Shown here piece by piece: positions 54,773 to 63,787 of a stretch of DNA of 64,000 nt. The translations under genes were made by a program, and so were the position numbers. Source of the stretch: Bacteroidota bacterium (GTDB taxonomy: Bacteria > Bacteroidota > Bacteroidia > Chitinophagales > Chitinophagaceae); the NCBI GenBank assembly GCA_029558715.1, contig JAKQEA010000100.1:1-64000 (forward strand), read 5' to 3'. Within the stretch, counting starts at the first letter, position 1, and every line of letters begins with the position of its first letter. Below the pieces are notes generated by a model. That model did not search any database and was not told where the DNA came from. It saw only the letters and a list, made by a program, of their open reading frames with translations.

Positions 54773-55860
54773 ACAGTAAATATTGATTGGTAAAAGGATA
54801 CTAATTTTTTTTCTTCCTCTTGCCAGTTTAACTCTTCCCTGGCTTTAAGACAATTTTGTTTCAATCTTTTGTATAAAACGTCATTTACCAGTAAATTGTT
54901 GATAGCATCTGCAATTCTTTTTGGTTCTTTACTTTCGATAAGCACCGCCACTTCAAACTGGTCGTTTATTTTTTTGTATTCAGGGTAATCAACCGTTACT
55001 TGTGGCAGGGTTGCATGGATATAATCAAAGAACTTATTTGGCAAAGCCAGGTATTGATTTAATCCTTCTTTTTCAGGAACCGCTACACCAATATATGCCT
55101 GTTGGGCGATACTGAATAATGAGGAAGGAGGTAACATACCTTTTAGTTCAACTTTGTCCTGTAACTGGTATTTTTCGATCAATTTTTTTAGTTGTGCCAT
55201 AAAATTACCGTCACCGCAAATCACCAGCCGGCTATTCACCCACTGCATAGCAGGTATAAGGTATTCAAATCCCCTTGCTTCATTGACAGCACCCTGGTAT
55301 AAAATAAATCTTTCAGTTGTTGGTACAGCAGAAAGTTTCTCTAACACCGGTACATTTCGAATCGTAGCATACTTAACTCCGTATCGTCGTTGAAATTCCG
55401 CTGCAATGCTATCGCTTACGGTGTAGCCATATTGAAATTTTGGCACCGCCTTCTTTTCAATTCCCAGCCAGGCTTTTTGTATGGCAGGCCGGCTGATCAC
55501 TTCTTTTAATTCTGAGAATAATTCATGGGCATCGTAGATGCGGGGAATTTTTTTCCACCGGGAGATATATAATGAGGGTAAAATCGTATCAAGGTCTATG
55601 GCACAAATGGCATCCATCTTCTTAAGTAATAAAAACAGGAAAAGACGAATATTATATTCAGCATAGAACATTTTTCCTCTGGAAAACCAGCAACTGATTC
55701 TCCTTTGCGTAAAACTTTTTGGCGATAGAGGGGGAGAAGACCGAAGTTTTCGCCCGACTAGTGTAACCGAATAGCCGTTTGCTGCCAGTGAAGTGCAGAT
55801 CCGGTGCATCCGTTGGTCGTAGGTGAGATCGTTTGTGACTGTAAAGTATATCTGTTTCAA
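54769..55860 (-). CDS. glycosyltransferase (GT4-like, GT-B fold)
   Basis: 363 residues. The N-terminal half has NDLTYDQRMHRICTSLAANGYSVTLVGRKL; the C-terminal half has the GT4 pattern ILYQGAVNEARGFEYLIPAMQ, LVICGDGNFMAQLKKLIEKYQLQDKVELKGMLPPSSLF and an acceptor/donor Glu region (VPEKEGLNQYLALPNKFFDYIHATLPQV). Surface-polysaccharide synthesis is likely; the product is unknown. First gene of a two-gene unit. Confidence 0.87.
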   Translation of the reverse strand: MKQIYFTVTNDLTYDQRMHRICTSLAANGYSVTLVGRKLRSSPPLSPKSFTQRRISCWFSRGKMFYAEYNIRLFLFLLLKKMDAICAIDLDTILPSLYISRWKKIPRIYDAHELFSELKEVISRPAIQKAWLGIEKKAVPKFQYGYTVSDSIAAEFQRRYGVKYATIRNVPVLEKLSAVPTTERFILYQGAVNEARGFEYLIPAMQWVNSRLVICGDGNFMAQLKKLIEKYQLQDKVELKGMLPPSSLFSIAQQAYIGVAVPEKEGLNQYLALPNKFFDYIHATLPQVTVDYPEYKKINDQFEVAVLIESKEPKRIADAINNLLVNDVLYKRLKQNCLKAREELNWQEEEKKLVSFYQSIFTV

Positions 55861-55888
55861 AAAAACTCCTGATGGTTATTAAAAGGAA

Positions 55889-55914
55889 AAGGTTTTGCAA
55901 ATATGCAAAACCTT
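55889..55914 (-). terminator. terminator after the large outer-membrane barrel gene
   Basis: AAGGTTTTGCA/TGCAAAACCTT, 11-bp perfect stem, loop of 4; on the minus strand a TTCCTTTT tract follows. It separates the barrel gene from the glycosyltransferases. Confidence 0.75.
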
Positions 55915-55937
55915 CCGCTCATTAGAGTATTTTAATA

Positions 55938-58568
55938 TCAGGGTCTCATATTGACTCCATCCATTCCATTTTGATCCTCCTGGTTTTTGTTGCTCTTTCT
56001 TTTAAATAATGAAGCATCAAATTTACCAAACCTCCAGCTGAAATTTATACGTAGTATCTGTGGATCACGGCGGCGAAACACATCCTGGATAAAGAAAGGT
56101 GATTCTGAATGTGTATCTGAAACCCTTGTTCTGAAAATGTCATTCATATTGATTGAGAGAGAAGCCTTGTTATCTTTCATAAAATTGTAACGGATAGCGG
56201 CGTCTACATAATATACTGGTCTTACATACCCTTGGGCAGAAGTACTTTGTCCAAACATTCCACCACGTCCGCCACCACCTCCACCGCTGCCGCCGGGAGG
56301 AAGAATTGTTTTGGATTGGTAACTACCGGATAATTGAAAACTGAGTTTGTTTGAAGCTTTAAAATTATTATTGATTTTAACGAACCAACTGACAAACTGA
56401 TCCTGTTCCGGTATTGATGGATCATCAATATCAATTTTAGAAGTAAATATGTTGAGATTTGTGGTAAGTTCCCACCACTTTACGATATTATTCTTAAGGG
56501 TGGCTTCAAAACCCGTCACATAACTTGAATTTGCATTAATGTATGTATTTATCAGTTGGTCCTTGCCAGTGATCGGTTCTGTTTCTACTTCCTGGAAACG
56601 GGTGATAAGGTCATTTGTATTTTTGTAATAGGCAGAAAGCAATAAATTATCTTTATTCTTGAATATCTTCTGGTAGGATAACTCAATGGAATTGGTAAAT
56701 TCTGGTTTTAGGCCAGGATTACCTTTGCTAAGGTTCAAAAAGTCAGAGGAGTCAATGAAAGGAGATAATTGCCAGAAATTAGGTCGGTTGATTCTCCTGG
56801 AATAGTTCAACTGCAATTCCTGGTCACTCTTCATTTTCTGGCTTAGGAAAACACTTGGAAATAAACTAACAGGAAAATTAATATCAAATTTTTCATTTGT
56901 TTTGGCGAGTTCTCCTTTATAGTTTGAGCTTTCTATTCGTAGTCCCAACTGGTAGCCGAAATCTTTTATCTTATTACTGAAAGTAGTATAAGCGGCTAAA
57001 ACCCGGTCGTTGCTGGTGTAATCAATTTGTGAAGCAGGCTGAATGATCAGGTCGCCGGTTACCGGGTCTACAGTATAAAATGCATTGGTACTGGTATTTT
57101 CACTAAAAGCAGCTCTTACTCCAAGCTCCAGTTTTGAGTTATTGCTGATCGGATTGACAAAATCTCCCTGGATAATGATGCTGTTATTATCACCATCACC
57201 TATTTGCCGCTGTTTTTGAATATCTTTTATAGTTGTGAGATCCGGATTAAAATACTCTGTAGTTATCAGGTTGTCATTAGGACCAGTTCTTCCCCGGTAA
57301 TTAATATCGGCGGTAAGTTCACGGCCTGCCTTGGGAAAATTATGCTTGAAATTAATGGAAGCACCAAGGTTGTTAAACTCCCTGGTCATATCCGAATACC
57401 TTTTTGTAAGTGATGTAGATACCGGGGTACTCAGTGTATCTGTAAGTAGGTTTGTAACATTTAGAGGATTGAAACTTCCTTTACCTAAATTCACACTGCC
57501 TGAAAGTGTAGAACGGTTTGTAATAAAATAATCGATTCCGGCCCGGCCAAATATGAAATTACCGTCAAATTCAGACCGGTCTGTTTGAAAGAGCGAAATA
57601 TCAGGGTTATCGATTAATGACAATCTCTCCGTTGTTCCTGTACCGATTGATCTGCGCTGGTTGAAATTTCCACTTACAAAAGCATTGATCTTATTTTGCC
57701 TGATATTGATATCACCACCCAACCCAATCCGGCCACGGGAATCAATATTTGTCCTGATACTACCGTTATAACCAACTTTCCTGTTCTTTTTAAGAATAAT
57801 ATTTAGTATCCCGGCGCTGCCACCTGATGCATCAAACTTTGCTGAGGGATTCGTAATGATTTCCACACTTTCTATAGCGTCGGCAGGAATTTGGTCAAGC
57901 TCCATAGTAGTAGGTCTTCCATCCACAAAAATCTGCGGTGCATTGTTTCGTAAAGAAACATTACCATCAATGTCAACATTCAATGAGGGCACATTCCGCA
58001 TTATATCAACTGCCGTACCGCCTGCTGAAACAATATTTTTGTCAACATTGAATATCTTTCTGTCAATTCCCAGTTGAAGACTTGGCTTTTCTGAAGTAAC
58101 AGTTACATTCTCTAATACTTTATCTTCAATATCAACTTTGATATTACCCAAATCTTTATCCAATGCATTCATCATGCTGGTCATATCTCCATTATTAGAA
58201 CCATTGGGTTTGAGATCGAAAGAAACAGTTTGCTCGTAAGGCTTGAAGCCAACTACTGTTACCTGTAATTTAAATTGTCCGAATGCTGGAATATTTTCAA
58301 GCCTGAATTCACCATTCGCTTTTGTGATCATACCTGCGATCGCCACTTCTTTTCTCTTCTTTGTGGCCGAGTCAAACTTGTTTTGCAAAAGCTGTACAGA
58401 CGCATACTCAATTGGCCTCATCGACTTGGCTTCAATAAGCTTCCCGTAAAATGCCCCCGTCATTTGTGGCCGGCCAGCGGCAGTTCTGTTACCGCCACCC
58501 GAAGGAACCTGTGCAGATGTATAATAAGTGATTAATAATGAGGATAATAGAATAATGGTATGTCTCAT
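55938..58568 (-). CDS. TonB-dependent-receptor-like outer-membrane beta-barrel protein
   Basis: 876 residues: signal peptide (1-19), carboxypeptidase-regulatory-like domain (about 38-150), plug domain (ENVTVTSEKPSLQLGIDRKIFNVDK, GTAVDIMRNVPSLNVDIDGNVSLR, PQIFVDGRPTTMELDQIPADAIESVEIITNPSAKFDASGGSAGILNIILKK) and a barrel rich in alternating strands. A Gly-rich loop (PPGGSGGGGGGRGG) occurs near residue 770. No SusD partner or ligand clue. The C-terminal tail is hydrophilic (KSNKNQEDQNGMDGVNMRP). Confidence 0.87.
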   Translation of the reverse strand: MRHTIILLSSLLITYYTSAQVPSGGGNRTAAGRPQMTGAFYGKLIEAKSMRPIEYASVQLLQNKFDSATKKRKEVAIAGMITKANGEFRLENIPAFGQFKLQVTVVGFKPYEQTVSFDLKPNGSNNGDMTSMMNALDKDLGNIKVDIEDKVLENVTVTSEKPSLQLGIDRKIFNVDKNIVSAGGTAVDIMRNVPSLNVDIDGNVSLRNNAPQIFVDGRPTTMELDQIPADAIESVEIITNPSAKFDASGGSAGILNIILKKNRKVGYNGSIRTNIDSRGRIGLGGDINIRQNKINAFVSGNFNQRRSIGTGTTERLSLIDNPDISLFQTDRSEFDGNFIFGRAGIDYFITNRSTLSGSVNLGKGSFNPLNVTNLLTDTLSTPVSTSLTKRYSDMTREFNNLGASINFKHNFPKAGRELTADINYRGRTGPNDNLITTEYFNPDLTTIKDIQKQRQIGDGDNNSIIIQGDFVNPISNNSKLELGVRAAFSENTSTNAFYTVDPVTGDLIIQPASQIDYTSNDRVLAAYTTFSNKIKDFGYQLGLRIESSNYKGELAKTNEKFDINFPVSLFPSVFLSQKMKSDQELQLNYSRRINRPNFWQLSPFIDSSDFLNLSKGNPGLKPEFTNSIELSYQKIFKNKDNLLLSAYYKNTNDLITRFQEVETEPITGKDQLINTYINANSSYVTGFEATLKNNIVKWWELTTNLNIFTSKIDIDDPSIPEQDQFVSWFVKINNNFKASNKLSFQLSGSYQSKTILPPGGSGGGGGGRGGMFGQSTSAQGYVRPVYYVDAAIRYNFMKDNKASLSINMNDIFRTRVSDTHSESPFFIQDVFRRRDPQILRINFSWRFGKFDASLFKRKSNKNQEDQNGMDGVNMRP

Positions 58569-58694
58569 TTCATTGATTTGATAGTTAGACGCTTAAAGCT
58601 GTTTGAACTTGCTGACTTTTTTATGACAACTTGATGAATGGCTTAATGACAATTATAAAAGGGGAAAGTTCAGGTTATTGTTATTTAGGTGGTA

Positions 58695-59300
58695 TTAAAC
58701 GGTGAGTTCGGTGATCAGGATTTGTAACAGGCCAATGATAAAGCCTATAACTGCACCGATAATTTCCACAAACCTGAACTCTTTAGACATGATCTGGTAG
58801 AGAACCTCTTCCAGCTTGTCCGAGGAGAACCCGGCTACCTTTTGTATAACGATATGTTCAAGATCCAGTTCAGTTTTCAGGTTAGCGGCGTACTGTTTCA
58901 TTACAACCGGAAACAATGATTCTATTTCCGTCATAAACGCACCCTTCAGTTTAGTTATCGTTTTATCTCCGATAAACATGCTGATCACAGGCATTTCAAT
59001 ACTTAACCTGTTGCGCAGAAAATCATCAACATGATTTTCTATCAGCGGCATTATTTTTTTCAGGTTCTCCGGGCTGCTTATTTTTTGCTCGATGTCTTCA
59101 AAAGAAAGGAATTCGGCGCTTACCAGCTTACCCAGTTTTTCGGCAAACTGCTGTTGTCTTTTTGGAAATATGCCCTGGAAAGTAATTCCTAATATTCTTT
59201 TAGGTTCTCTTGGATGGAAAAGCATTTTAATAGCTACCCAGTTGGTAACCCAGCCGATAAAAGCAGAAATGACAGGAATAATAAGTAACCAGTAGTTCAT
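58695..59300 (-). CDS. DUF445 family membrane protein
   Basis: 201 residues: an N-terminal transmembrane segment, IGWVTNWVAIKMLFHPREPKRILGITFQGIFPKRQQQFAEKLGKLV (the DUF445 signature), a helical soluble part, and a C-terminal transmembrane segment (IIGAVIGFIIGLLQILI). Function of the family is unknown; it is shorter than many members. Single gene, just downstream of tRNA-His on the same strand. Confidence 0.88.
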   Translation of the reverse strand: MNYWLLIIPVISAFIGWVTNWVAIKMLFHPREPKRILGITFQGIFPKRQQQFAEKLGKLVSAEFLSFEDIEQKISSPENLKKIMPLIENHVDDFLRNRLSIEMPVISMFIGDKTITKLKGAFMTEIESLFPVVMKQYAANLKTELDLEHIVIQKVAGFSSDKLEEVLYQIMSKEFRFVEIIGAVIGFIIGLLQILITELTV

Positions 59301-59345
59301 AAAATCTATAAAATTAGACCCCGTATCTTATGAAACGGGGTCTTT

Positions 59346-59423
59346 TGGGGTGGCTAACCGGGTTCGAACCGGCGACCCTCAGAACCACAATCTGATGCTC
59401 TAACCAGCTGAGCTATAGCCACC
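59346..59423 (-). tRNA. tRNA-His (anticodon GTG)
   Basis: On the minus strand it folds into a complete cloverleaf: acceptor GTGGCTA/TAGCCAC, D-arm AGCTCAGCTGGTTAGAGC, anticodon arm CAGA-TTGTGGT-TCTG with GTG, T-arm CGGGTTCGAACCG-type. The extra G at the 5' end faces C73, the histidine-tRNA identity pair, and CCA is encoded. Boundaries include the extra G and CCA. Confidence 0.97.
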
Positions 59424-59554
59424 ATTTTGAGGCTGCAAAAATAAGTAAAATGCATTTTTGTAAAAAATAAAAGAACGTATTATTTCGATTAAGCAGGGGT
59501 TACAACGAAAGTTTACTAATTCAACAGCTCAACCATTCATCAAAAACCATTGTT

Positions 59555-59588
59555 AAAAGCCTGTAAAAGCAAGAAAAACAGGCTTTTT
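59555..59588 (+). terminator. terminator-like hairpin upstream of the Prc gene
   Basis: AAAAGCCTGT and ACAGGCTTTT pair over 10 bp around an A-rich loop, followed by T and G. No plus-strand gene ends before it, and it lies immediately upstream of the -7 element of the next gene, so its role is unclear. Confidence 0.5.
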
Positions 59589-59592
59589 GCGT

Positions 59593-59600
59593 TATTTTTG
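59593..59600 (+). promoter_or_regulatory. candidate -7 element (TATTTTTG) for the Prc protease gene
   Basis: Exact TAnnTTTG match. Transcription would begin near 59607, so the first in-frame ATG (59606) would be at or outside the transcript start; this supports the ATG at 59636. Confidence 0.45.
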
Positions 59601-59635
59601 ATACTATGTCCAATACATTTAAATACCTCATGAAT

Positions 59636-61786
59636 ATGAAAAGACTTCCAATAGTGATATTGATGATAGTGGCGGCCTCTTTCCTAGCCTTTAAAACAAT
59701 GGGTAAAGGAAACAATATCCCTCCCGGCAACTATGAAAAGATCATGAAATTAGTGGGTGAGATGTTGTCCCACGGCCATTACAGTCCCCAGGATATTAAT
59801 GATGCGTTTTCTAAAAAAGTTTTTAAAAAGTATATAACTGAGCTTGATGCTGATAAAACTATATTTCTGCAGAGTGATATTGAAGCACTGAAAAAATTTG
59901 AAACAAAGATCGATGACGAAATAAAAGGCGCCCCGGTTGAGTTTTCACTAGCAGTCGGCAAGATCTTCAATAAAAGGGCAGAGGAATCAGCTGCTATTAT
60001 TAATTCAATCCTGTCAGTACCATTTGAATTTTCAACTGATGAAGAGGTGCTGTTGGATACGGATAAGATCGGATTTGTAACCACCGCAGCTGAACAGAAA
60101 GACAGATGGAGAAAGAAACTCAAGTTCATGACACTAGAACGCTATGCCGATCTTTTGGATGTCAGGGAAAAAAATAAAGGAAAAGAAGGGTTTGTGGTGA
60201 AAACTGATGAAGAACTGGAGAAAGATGCCCGTGACAGGGTAAAACGCATTATGGACAGGACATTTGAACGGTATCGCTTTAAGTTCAATGATGACGATAA
60301 GTTCAATATGTATGTGAATACGATCACTACTACTATGGATCCGCATACAGAATTTTTCCCGCCTGTTGATAAAAGATATTTTGATGAAGAAATGAGCGGC
60401 AGTTTTTTTGGTATTGGCGCTTCCCTGCAATATGATGACGGAAATATTAAAATTGCCAGCATACTTACCGGAAGTCCTGCTTACAAATCAGGAGAATTAC
60501 AGGCCGGTGATATTATTCAGAAAGTAGGACAGGGGAAAGAAGAACCTGTTGATCTGACCGGTTACCTCGTTACAGATGCTGTAAAAGTGATCCGTGGTAA
60601 AAAGGGAACGGAAGTAAAGTTAACCGTAAAGAAACTGGATGGGGGAATCAAGGTTGTTTCTCTTATCCGGGATAAAATAGTGCAGGACGAATCTTTTGCC
60701 CGCAGCGCCATTGTAAATGAGAATGGTTCAAAGATCGGATACATCTTCCTGCCGGAGTTTTATGCCAACTTCGAGGACCCCAATGGCAACCGTTGCTATA
60801 TCGATGTGGCGAAAGAGGTAAATAAACTGAAAGAAGAAAAAGTGGATGGTATTGTGATCGACCTGCGCAATAATGGCGGCGGTTCATTATATGATGTGGT
60901 GCAAATGGCGGGGTTATTTATAGAAGATGGCCCGATTGTACAGGTAAAAGACAGGGATAACAAACCAAGTGTTTTGAAAGACAAAGACCGTAATGTTTTA
61001 TATACCGGACCGCTGGCCGTGATGGTGAATGAATTCAGCGCCTCTGCATCAGAGATATTTGCTGCTGCCATCCAGGATTATGGCCGTGGCGTGGTGATCG
61101 GAAGCACTTCTACTTATGGCAAAGGAACTGTTCAGCGAAATATTGGCCTTGATCCTGAAAATGGATTTTCTATGTCCAACTCTGACCTGGGAACCATAAA
61201 GCTAACCTTGCAAAAATTCTATCGCATTAACGGGGGATCTACACAACTAAGAGGAGTTTCATCTGATATTGTGTTGCCCGATAACCTGGAGCACCTGAAA
61301 GTAAGAGAAAAGGATAGTGATGATGCTTTACCATGGGATGAGATCACCAAAGCTTCTTATAAAACATGGGATGCGGGATACAGCCTTGAAACGATCAAAC
61401 AACTGAGCAACCAGCGGCTGGAAAATGATCCTACATTCAGACTGATCGCAGAAACAACAGAATGGTTGTCGAAGCAAAGTGAAAAGAAATATTCATTGCA
61501 GTTAGATAAATACCGCAAAGAACAAGAACGTATCAAAGCAAGTGTGAAGCAACTTGAATCACTGCTGAAATTAAAGGGGCAATTGGATGTTTCAGCATTA
61601 CCGCAGGAGGCAAACCGCTGGGCGGATGATAAACCCAAGCAGGAACGCTTTGCCCAATGGCTGAAAACCCTTCAAAAAGATATTTACCTCGACCAGGCAG
61701 TAAAAGTGATGAATGATATCATTAGTCAGCAAAACCTGGTAAAAGGGAAACCTGTTACTAATGAGCCGGCAAAGAAAGCTTTTTAA
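59636..61786 (+). CDS. prc: carboxy-terminal processing (tail-specific) protease Prc
   Basis: Periplasmic serine protease that trims or degrades proteins from their C-terminus. 716 residues from MKRLPIVILMIVAASFLAFK (signal peptide or anchor). N-terminal helical domain, PDZ domain (about 235-330: GSFFGIGASLQYDDG, AGDIIQKVG), S41 catalytic domain with Ser470 in EFSASASEIFAAA and Lys496 in YGKGTVQ, and a C-terminal helical domain of the Prc type. The serine-lysine spacing fits E. coli Prc plus one residue. Single gene ended by a terminator. Confidence 0.92.
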   Translation: MKRLPIVILMIVAASFLAFKTMGKGNNIPPGNYEKIMKLVGEMLSHGHYSPQDINDAFSKKVFKKYITELDADKTIFLQSDIEALKKFETKIDDEIKGAPVEFSLAVGKIFNKRAEESAAIINSILSVPFEFSTDEEVLLDTDKIGFVTTAAEQKDRWRKKLKFMTLERYADLLDVREKNKGKEGFVVKTDEELEKDARDRVKRIMDRTFERYRFKFNDDDKFNMYVNTITTTMDPHTEFFPPVDKRYFDEEMSGSFFGIGASLQYDDGNIKIASILTGSPAYKSGELQAGDIIQKVGQGKEEPVDLTGYLVTDAVKVIRGKKGTEVKLTVKKLDGGIKVVSLIRDKIVQDESFARSAIVNENGSKIGYIFLPEFYANFEDPNGNRCYIDVAKEVNKLKEEKVDGIVIDLRNNGGGSLYDVVQMAGLFIEDGPIVQVKDRDNKPSVLKDKDRNVLYTGPLAVMVNEFSASASEIFAAAIQDYGRGVVIGSTSTYGKGTVQRNIGLDPENGFSMSNSDLGTIKLTLQKFYRINGGSTQLRGVSSDIVLPDNLEHLKVREKDSDDALPWDEITKASYKTWDAGYSLETIKQLSNQRLENDPTFRLIAETTEWLSKQSEKKYSLQLDKYRKEQERIKASVKQLESLLKLKGQLDVSALPQEANRWADDKPKQERFAQWLKTLQKDIYLDQAVKVMNDIISQQNLVKGKPVTNEPAKKAF

Positions 61787-61802
61787 GAAATAAGACAACA
61801 AT

Positions 61803-61837
61803 AAAAAAAGTCCTGTTACTCAACAGGACTTTTTTTT
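61803..61837. terminator. bidirectional terminator between prc and the DinB gene
   Basis: AAAAAAAGTCCTGTT, loop ACTC, AACAGGACTTTTTTT. It serves both convergent genes. Confidence 0.9.
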
Positions 61838-61848
61838 ATAACAAGTTA

Positions 61849-62358
61849 TCAGAGATATCTTTCTTTTATAATGTTCAGGTGATGAGTAAGGTGCCCGGCA
61901 ATGATAAAGCCAATGCCAAGTACATATACTTGTTTCCCGTTGGATATGCCTGCTGTTTCCAGTTGTTCATTATCAAAAGAGGAAAATAATATTTCGGTAG
62001 AGCGCCGCACTGCTTTGAATTCATCCAGCATATCATCCCAGTTTCTCATCTGTGCTTTTGACCTGGCAGCATATTCATTTTCATCAAAACCGGGTAGGCT
62101 TTGTTGCTCGCCGCGGGCAATGCAGAGGGCTCTGTAGGCAAACACTCTTTCCGCATCAATAATATGCTGCAGCACTTCTTTTATTGTCCACTTATCCTGG
62201 CCATAACGGTATTCTCTTTTTTCTACCGGAAGATTTTCGAGGAATTGTACAAAAGTGCTGTGCTGTTGTGTCAGCGCCGGTAAAAGATTGTCTCCCTCTA
62301 CCTGGGCAATATAACCGTGAAACCACTCCGGTACTCTTGACAGATCAGGACGGGCCAT
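61849..62358 (-). CDS. DinB family protein
   Basis: A 169-residue four-helix bundle with probable metal ligands H65 (EVLQHIIDAER), H156 and H160 (AGHLTHHLNII). It has the WTIKEVLQHIIDAERVFAYRAL layout of DinB_2-type proteins. Biochemical role unknown. Only 6 bp from the end of the next minus-strand gene, so it follows the repeat lipoprotein in one transcript. Confidence 0.87.
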   Translation of the reverse strand: MARPDLSRVPEWFHGYIAQVEGDNLLPALTQQHSTFVQFLENLPVEKREYRYGQDKWTIKEVLQHIIDAERVFAYRALCIARGEQQSLPGFDENEYAARSKAQMRNWDDMLDEFKAVRRSTEILFSSFDNEQLETAGISNGKQVYVLGIGFIIAGHLTHHLNIIKERYL

Positions 62359-62364
62359 ATTAAA

Positions 62365-62877
62365 TTATTTCTGCGTTGGTTTACTGTTTAATGGGGCGCC
62401 TACAGCTATATCACAACGGTGACCTGGCTGTCCGTGTGCCGGGTTAAGACCAGCAGCTACTGCACCTCCCGGAGCCGGGTTGGTATTAATAACCGGGGCA
62501 GCAGGTGATGGGGTTGGTGTTATCGTGGCCGGCTGAGAAACAGTATTCACTGTTGGCTGTGTTGGTTTGCTGTCCAATGGCGCACCAACCGGAATGTCAC
62601 AGCGGTGACCGGGCTGTCCGTGTGCCGGGTTGAGACCTGCTTTGCTGATAACCGGTGCTGAAGGCTGATTAACTGAATTTACCGGGGTAACAGTATTTAC
62701 AGCAGGTTGTTGCTGCACAGGCATTGTTCTCGCCGTATCAGCTCCGTTTGCAGCGGCAGGCTGCACTGTCGATGATGTGTTAACAGGGGTAGTAGTGGTT
62801 TCTTCGTCTGAAGAATTGCCACAACCTGTTGAAGCCACCAGCAATACTAAAGCGGGTAAAAATTTGATATATTTCAT
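62365..62877 (-). CDS. lipoprotein with two His/Cys-rich GLNPAHGQPGHRCDI repeats
   Basis: 170 residues from the ATG giving MKYIKFLPALVLLVASTGC (lipobox Cys at residue 19); the long frame upstream is not supported. A Thr/Pro/Ala low-complexity spacer carries two 28-residue near-identical repeats of form AGLNPAHGQPGHRCDIxVGAPLxSKPTQ, each with His-x4-His-x-Cys spacing. The motif recurs in Bacteroidota proteins as I recall, without a known function; metal or thiol chemistry is possible. It precedes the DinB gene in the same unit. Confidence 0.75.
   Translation of the reverse strand: MKYIKFLPALVLLVASTGCGNSSDEETTTTPVNTSSTVQPAAANGADTARTMPVQQQPAVNTVTPVNSVNQPSAPVISKAGLNPAHGQPGHRCDIPVGAPLDSKPTQPTVNTVSQPATITPTPSPAAPVINTNPAPGGAVAAGLNPAHGQPGHRCDIAVGAPLNSKPTQK
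62371..62454 (-). repeat. 84-bp coding repeat, second copy
   Basis: Encodes AGLNPAHGQPGHRCDIAVGA plus eight further residues at the C-terminus of the lipoprotein. Protein identity to the other copy is 26 of 28; codons differ in several places, so the copies are old or converted. Confidence 0.85.
62557..62640 (-). repeat. 84-bp coding repeat, first copy
   Basis: Encodes AGLNPAHGQPGHRCDIPVGA plus eight further residues in the middle of the lipoprotein; see the second copy. Confidence 0.85.
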
Positions 62878-62986
62878 TTGTAAATTTTTAAAAGAAATGA
62901 GATGCAAAATAGGTAAGTTTTGCGAAAGCCTTGTTGTAATGTTGCAAACGGTATTCACTTCTTTTTTATGTTTAAAATAATTGCTC

Positions 62987-63787
62987 ATGAATAAAAATAT
63001 CCTTTTTGCTGCCTGCATGTTGATCCTTTTCCTTTCCTGCAACAATAAGGAAAAGATGACGGAACCGGCATATCAACTGGTTTGGGCTGATGAATTTGCT
63101 ACTCCAGGGCAACCCGATGCAGCTAAATGGAATTATGAAGTGGGCGGGCATGGCTGGGGCAACCAGGAACTGCAGTTCTATACCGACAGGCGTTCAGAAA
63201 ATGCAAGGGTGGAAAACGGGTACCTTATCATTGAAGCAAGAAAAGAGAACTGGCAGGGAATGAATTACACTTCAGCCAGGCTGGTGACCAAAGGAAAAGC
63301 TGAGTGGCAGTATGGAAGGATTGAAGTAAAAGCGAAGATCCCTTCAGGAAGGGGCACCTGGCCTGCTATCTGGATGCTGGGCGCTACCACTCCGCTGAAC
63401 TGGCCCGACGACGGTGAGATTGATATCATGGAGCATGTAGGATTTAACCAGGGAACTGTGCATGCTTCCATTCATTGTAAAAAATACTATCACAGTATAG
63501 GAACACAAAAAACAGCTACCATTCCGGTACCGGATTGTTCAGACAGTTTTCATGTATATGCAACAGAATGGGATAAGGATAGTGTAAGGGTATCGGTGGA
63601 TGGCAATACCTATTTCCGTTTTGCAAATGAGCATACAGGCTATGAAGCTTGGCCTTTTGATAATAAAATGTTTTTGCTGCTGAATATCGCAGTAGGCGGA
63701 GCCTGGGGCGGACAGCAGGGAGTTGATGACAGCATCTTTCCTAAAAAGATGGAGATTGACTATGTACGGGTGTACCAGAAGAAGTGA
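62987..63787 (+). CDS. GH16 family beta-glucanase lipoprotein (laminarinase-like)
   Basis: 266 residues from the ATG at 62987 (MNKNILFAACMLILFLSC, lipobox Cys at residue 18). The GH16 active-site strand is DDGEIDIMEHVGF with nucleophile E144 and acid/base E149; WNYEVGGHGWGNQELQFYT, RIEVKAKIPSGRGTWPAIWMLG and the C-terminal FLLLNIAVGGAWGG, MEIDYVRVYQK complete the fold. Sequence context fits endo-beta-1,3-glucanase. No SusC/D pair is visible before the window edge. Confidence 0.93.
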   Translation: MNKNILFAACMLILFLSCNNKEKMTEPAYQLVWADEFATPGQPDAAKWNYEVGGHGWGNQELQFYTDRRSENARVENGYLIIEARKENWQGMNYTSARLVTKGKAEWQYGRIEVKAKIPSGRGTWPAIWMLGATTPLNWPDDGEIDIMEHVGFNQGTVHASIHCKKYYHSIGTQKTATIPVPDCSDSFHVYATEWDKDSVRVSVDGNTYFRFANEHTGYEAWPFDNKMFLLLNIAVGGAWGGQQGVDDSIFPKKMEIDYVRVYQKK

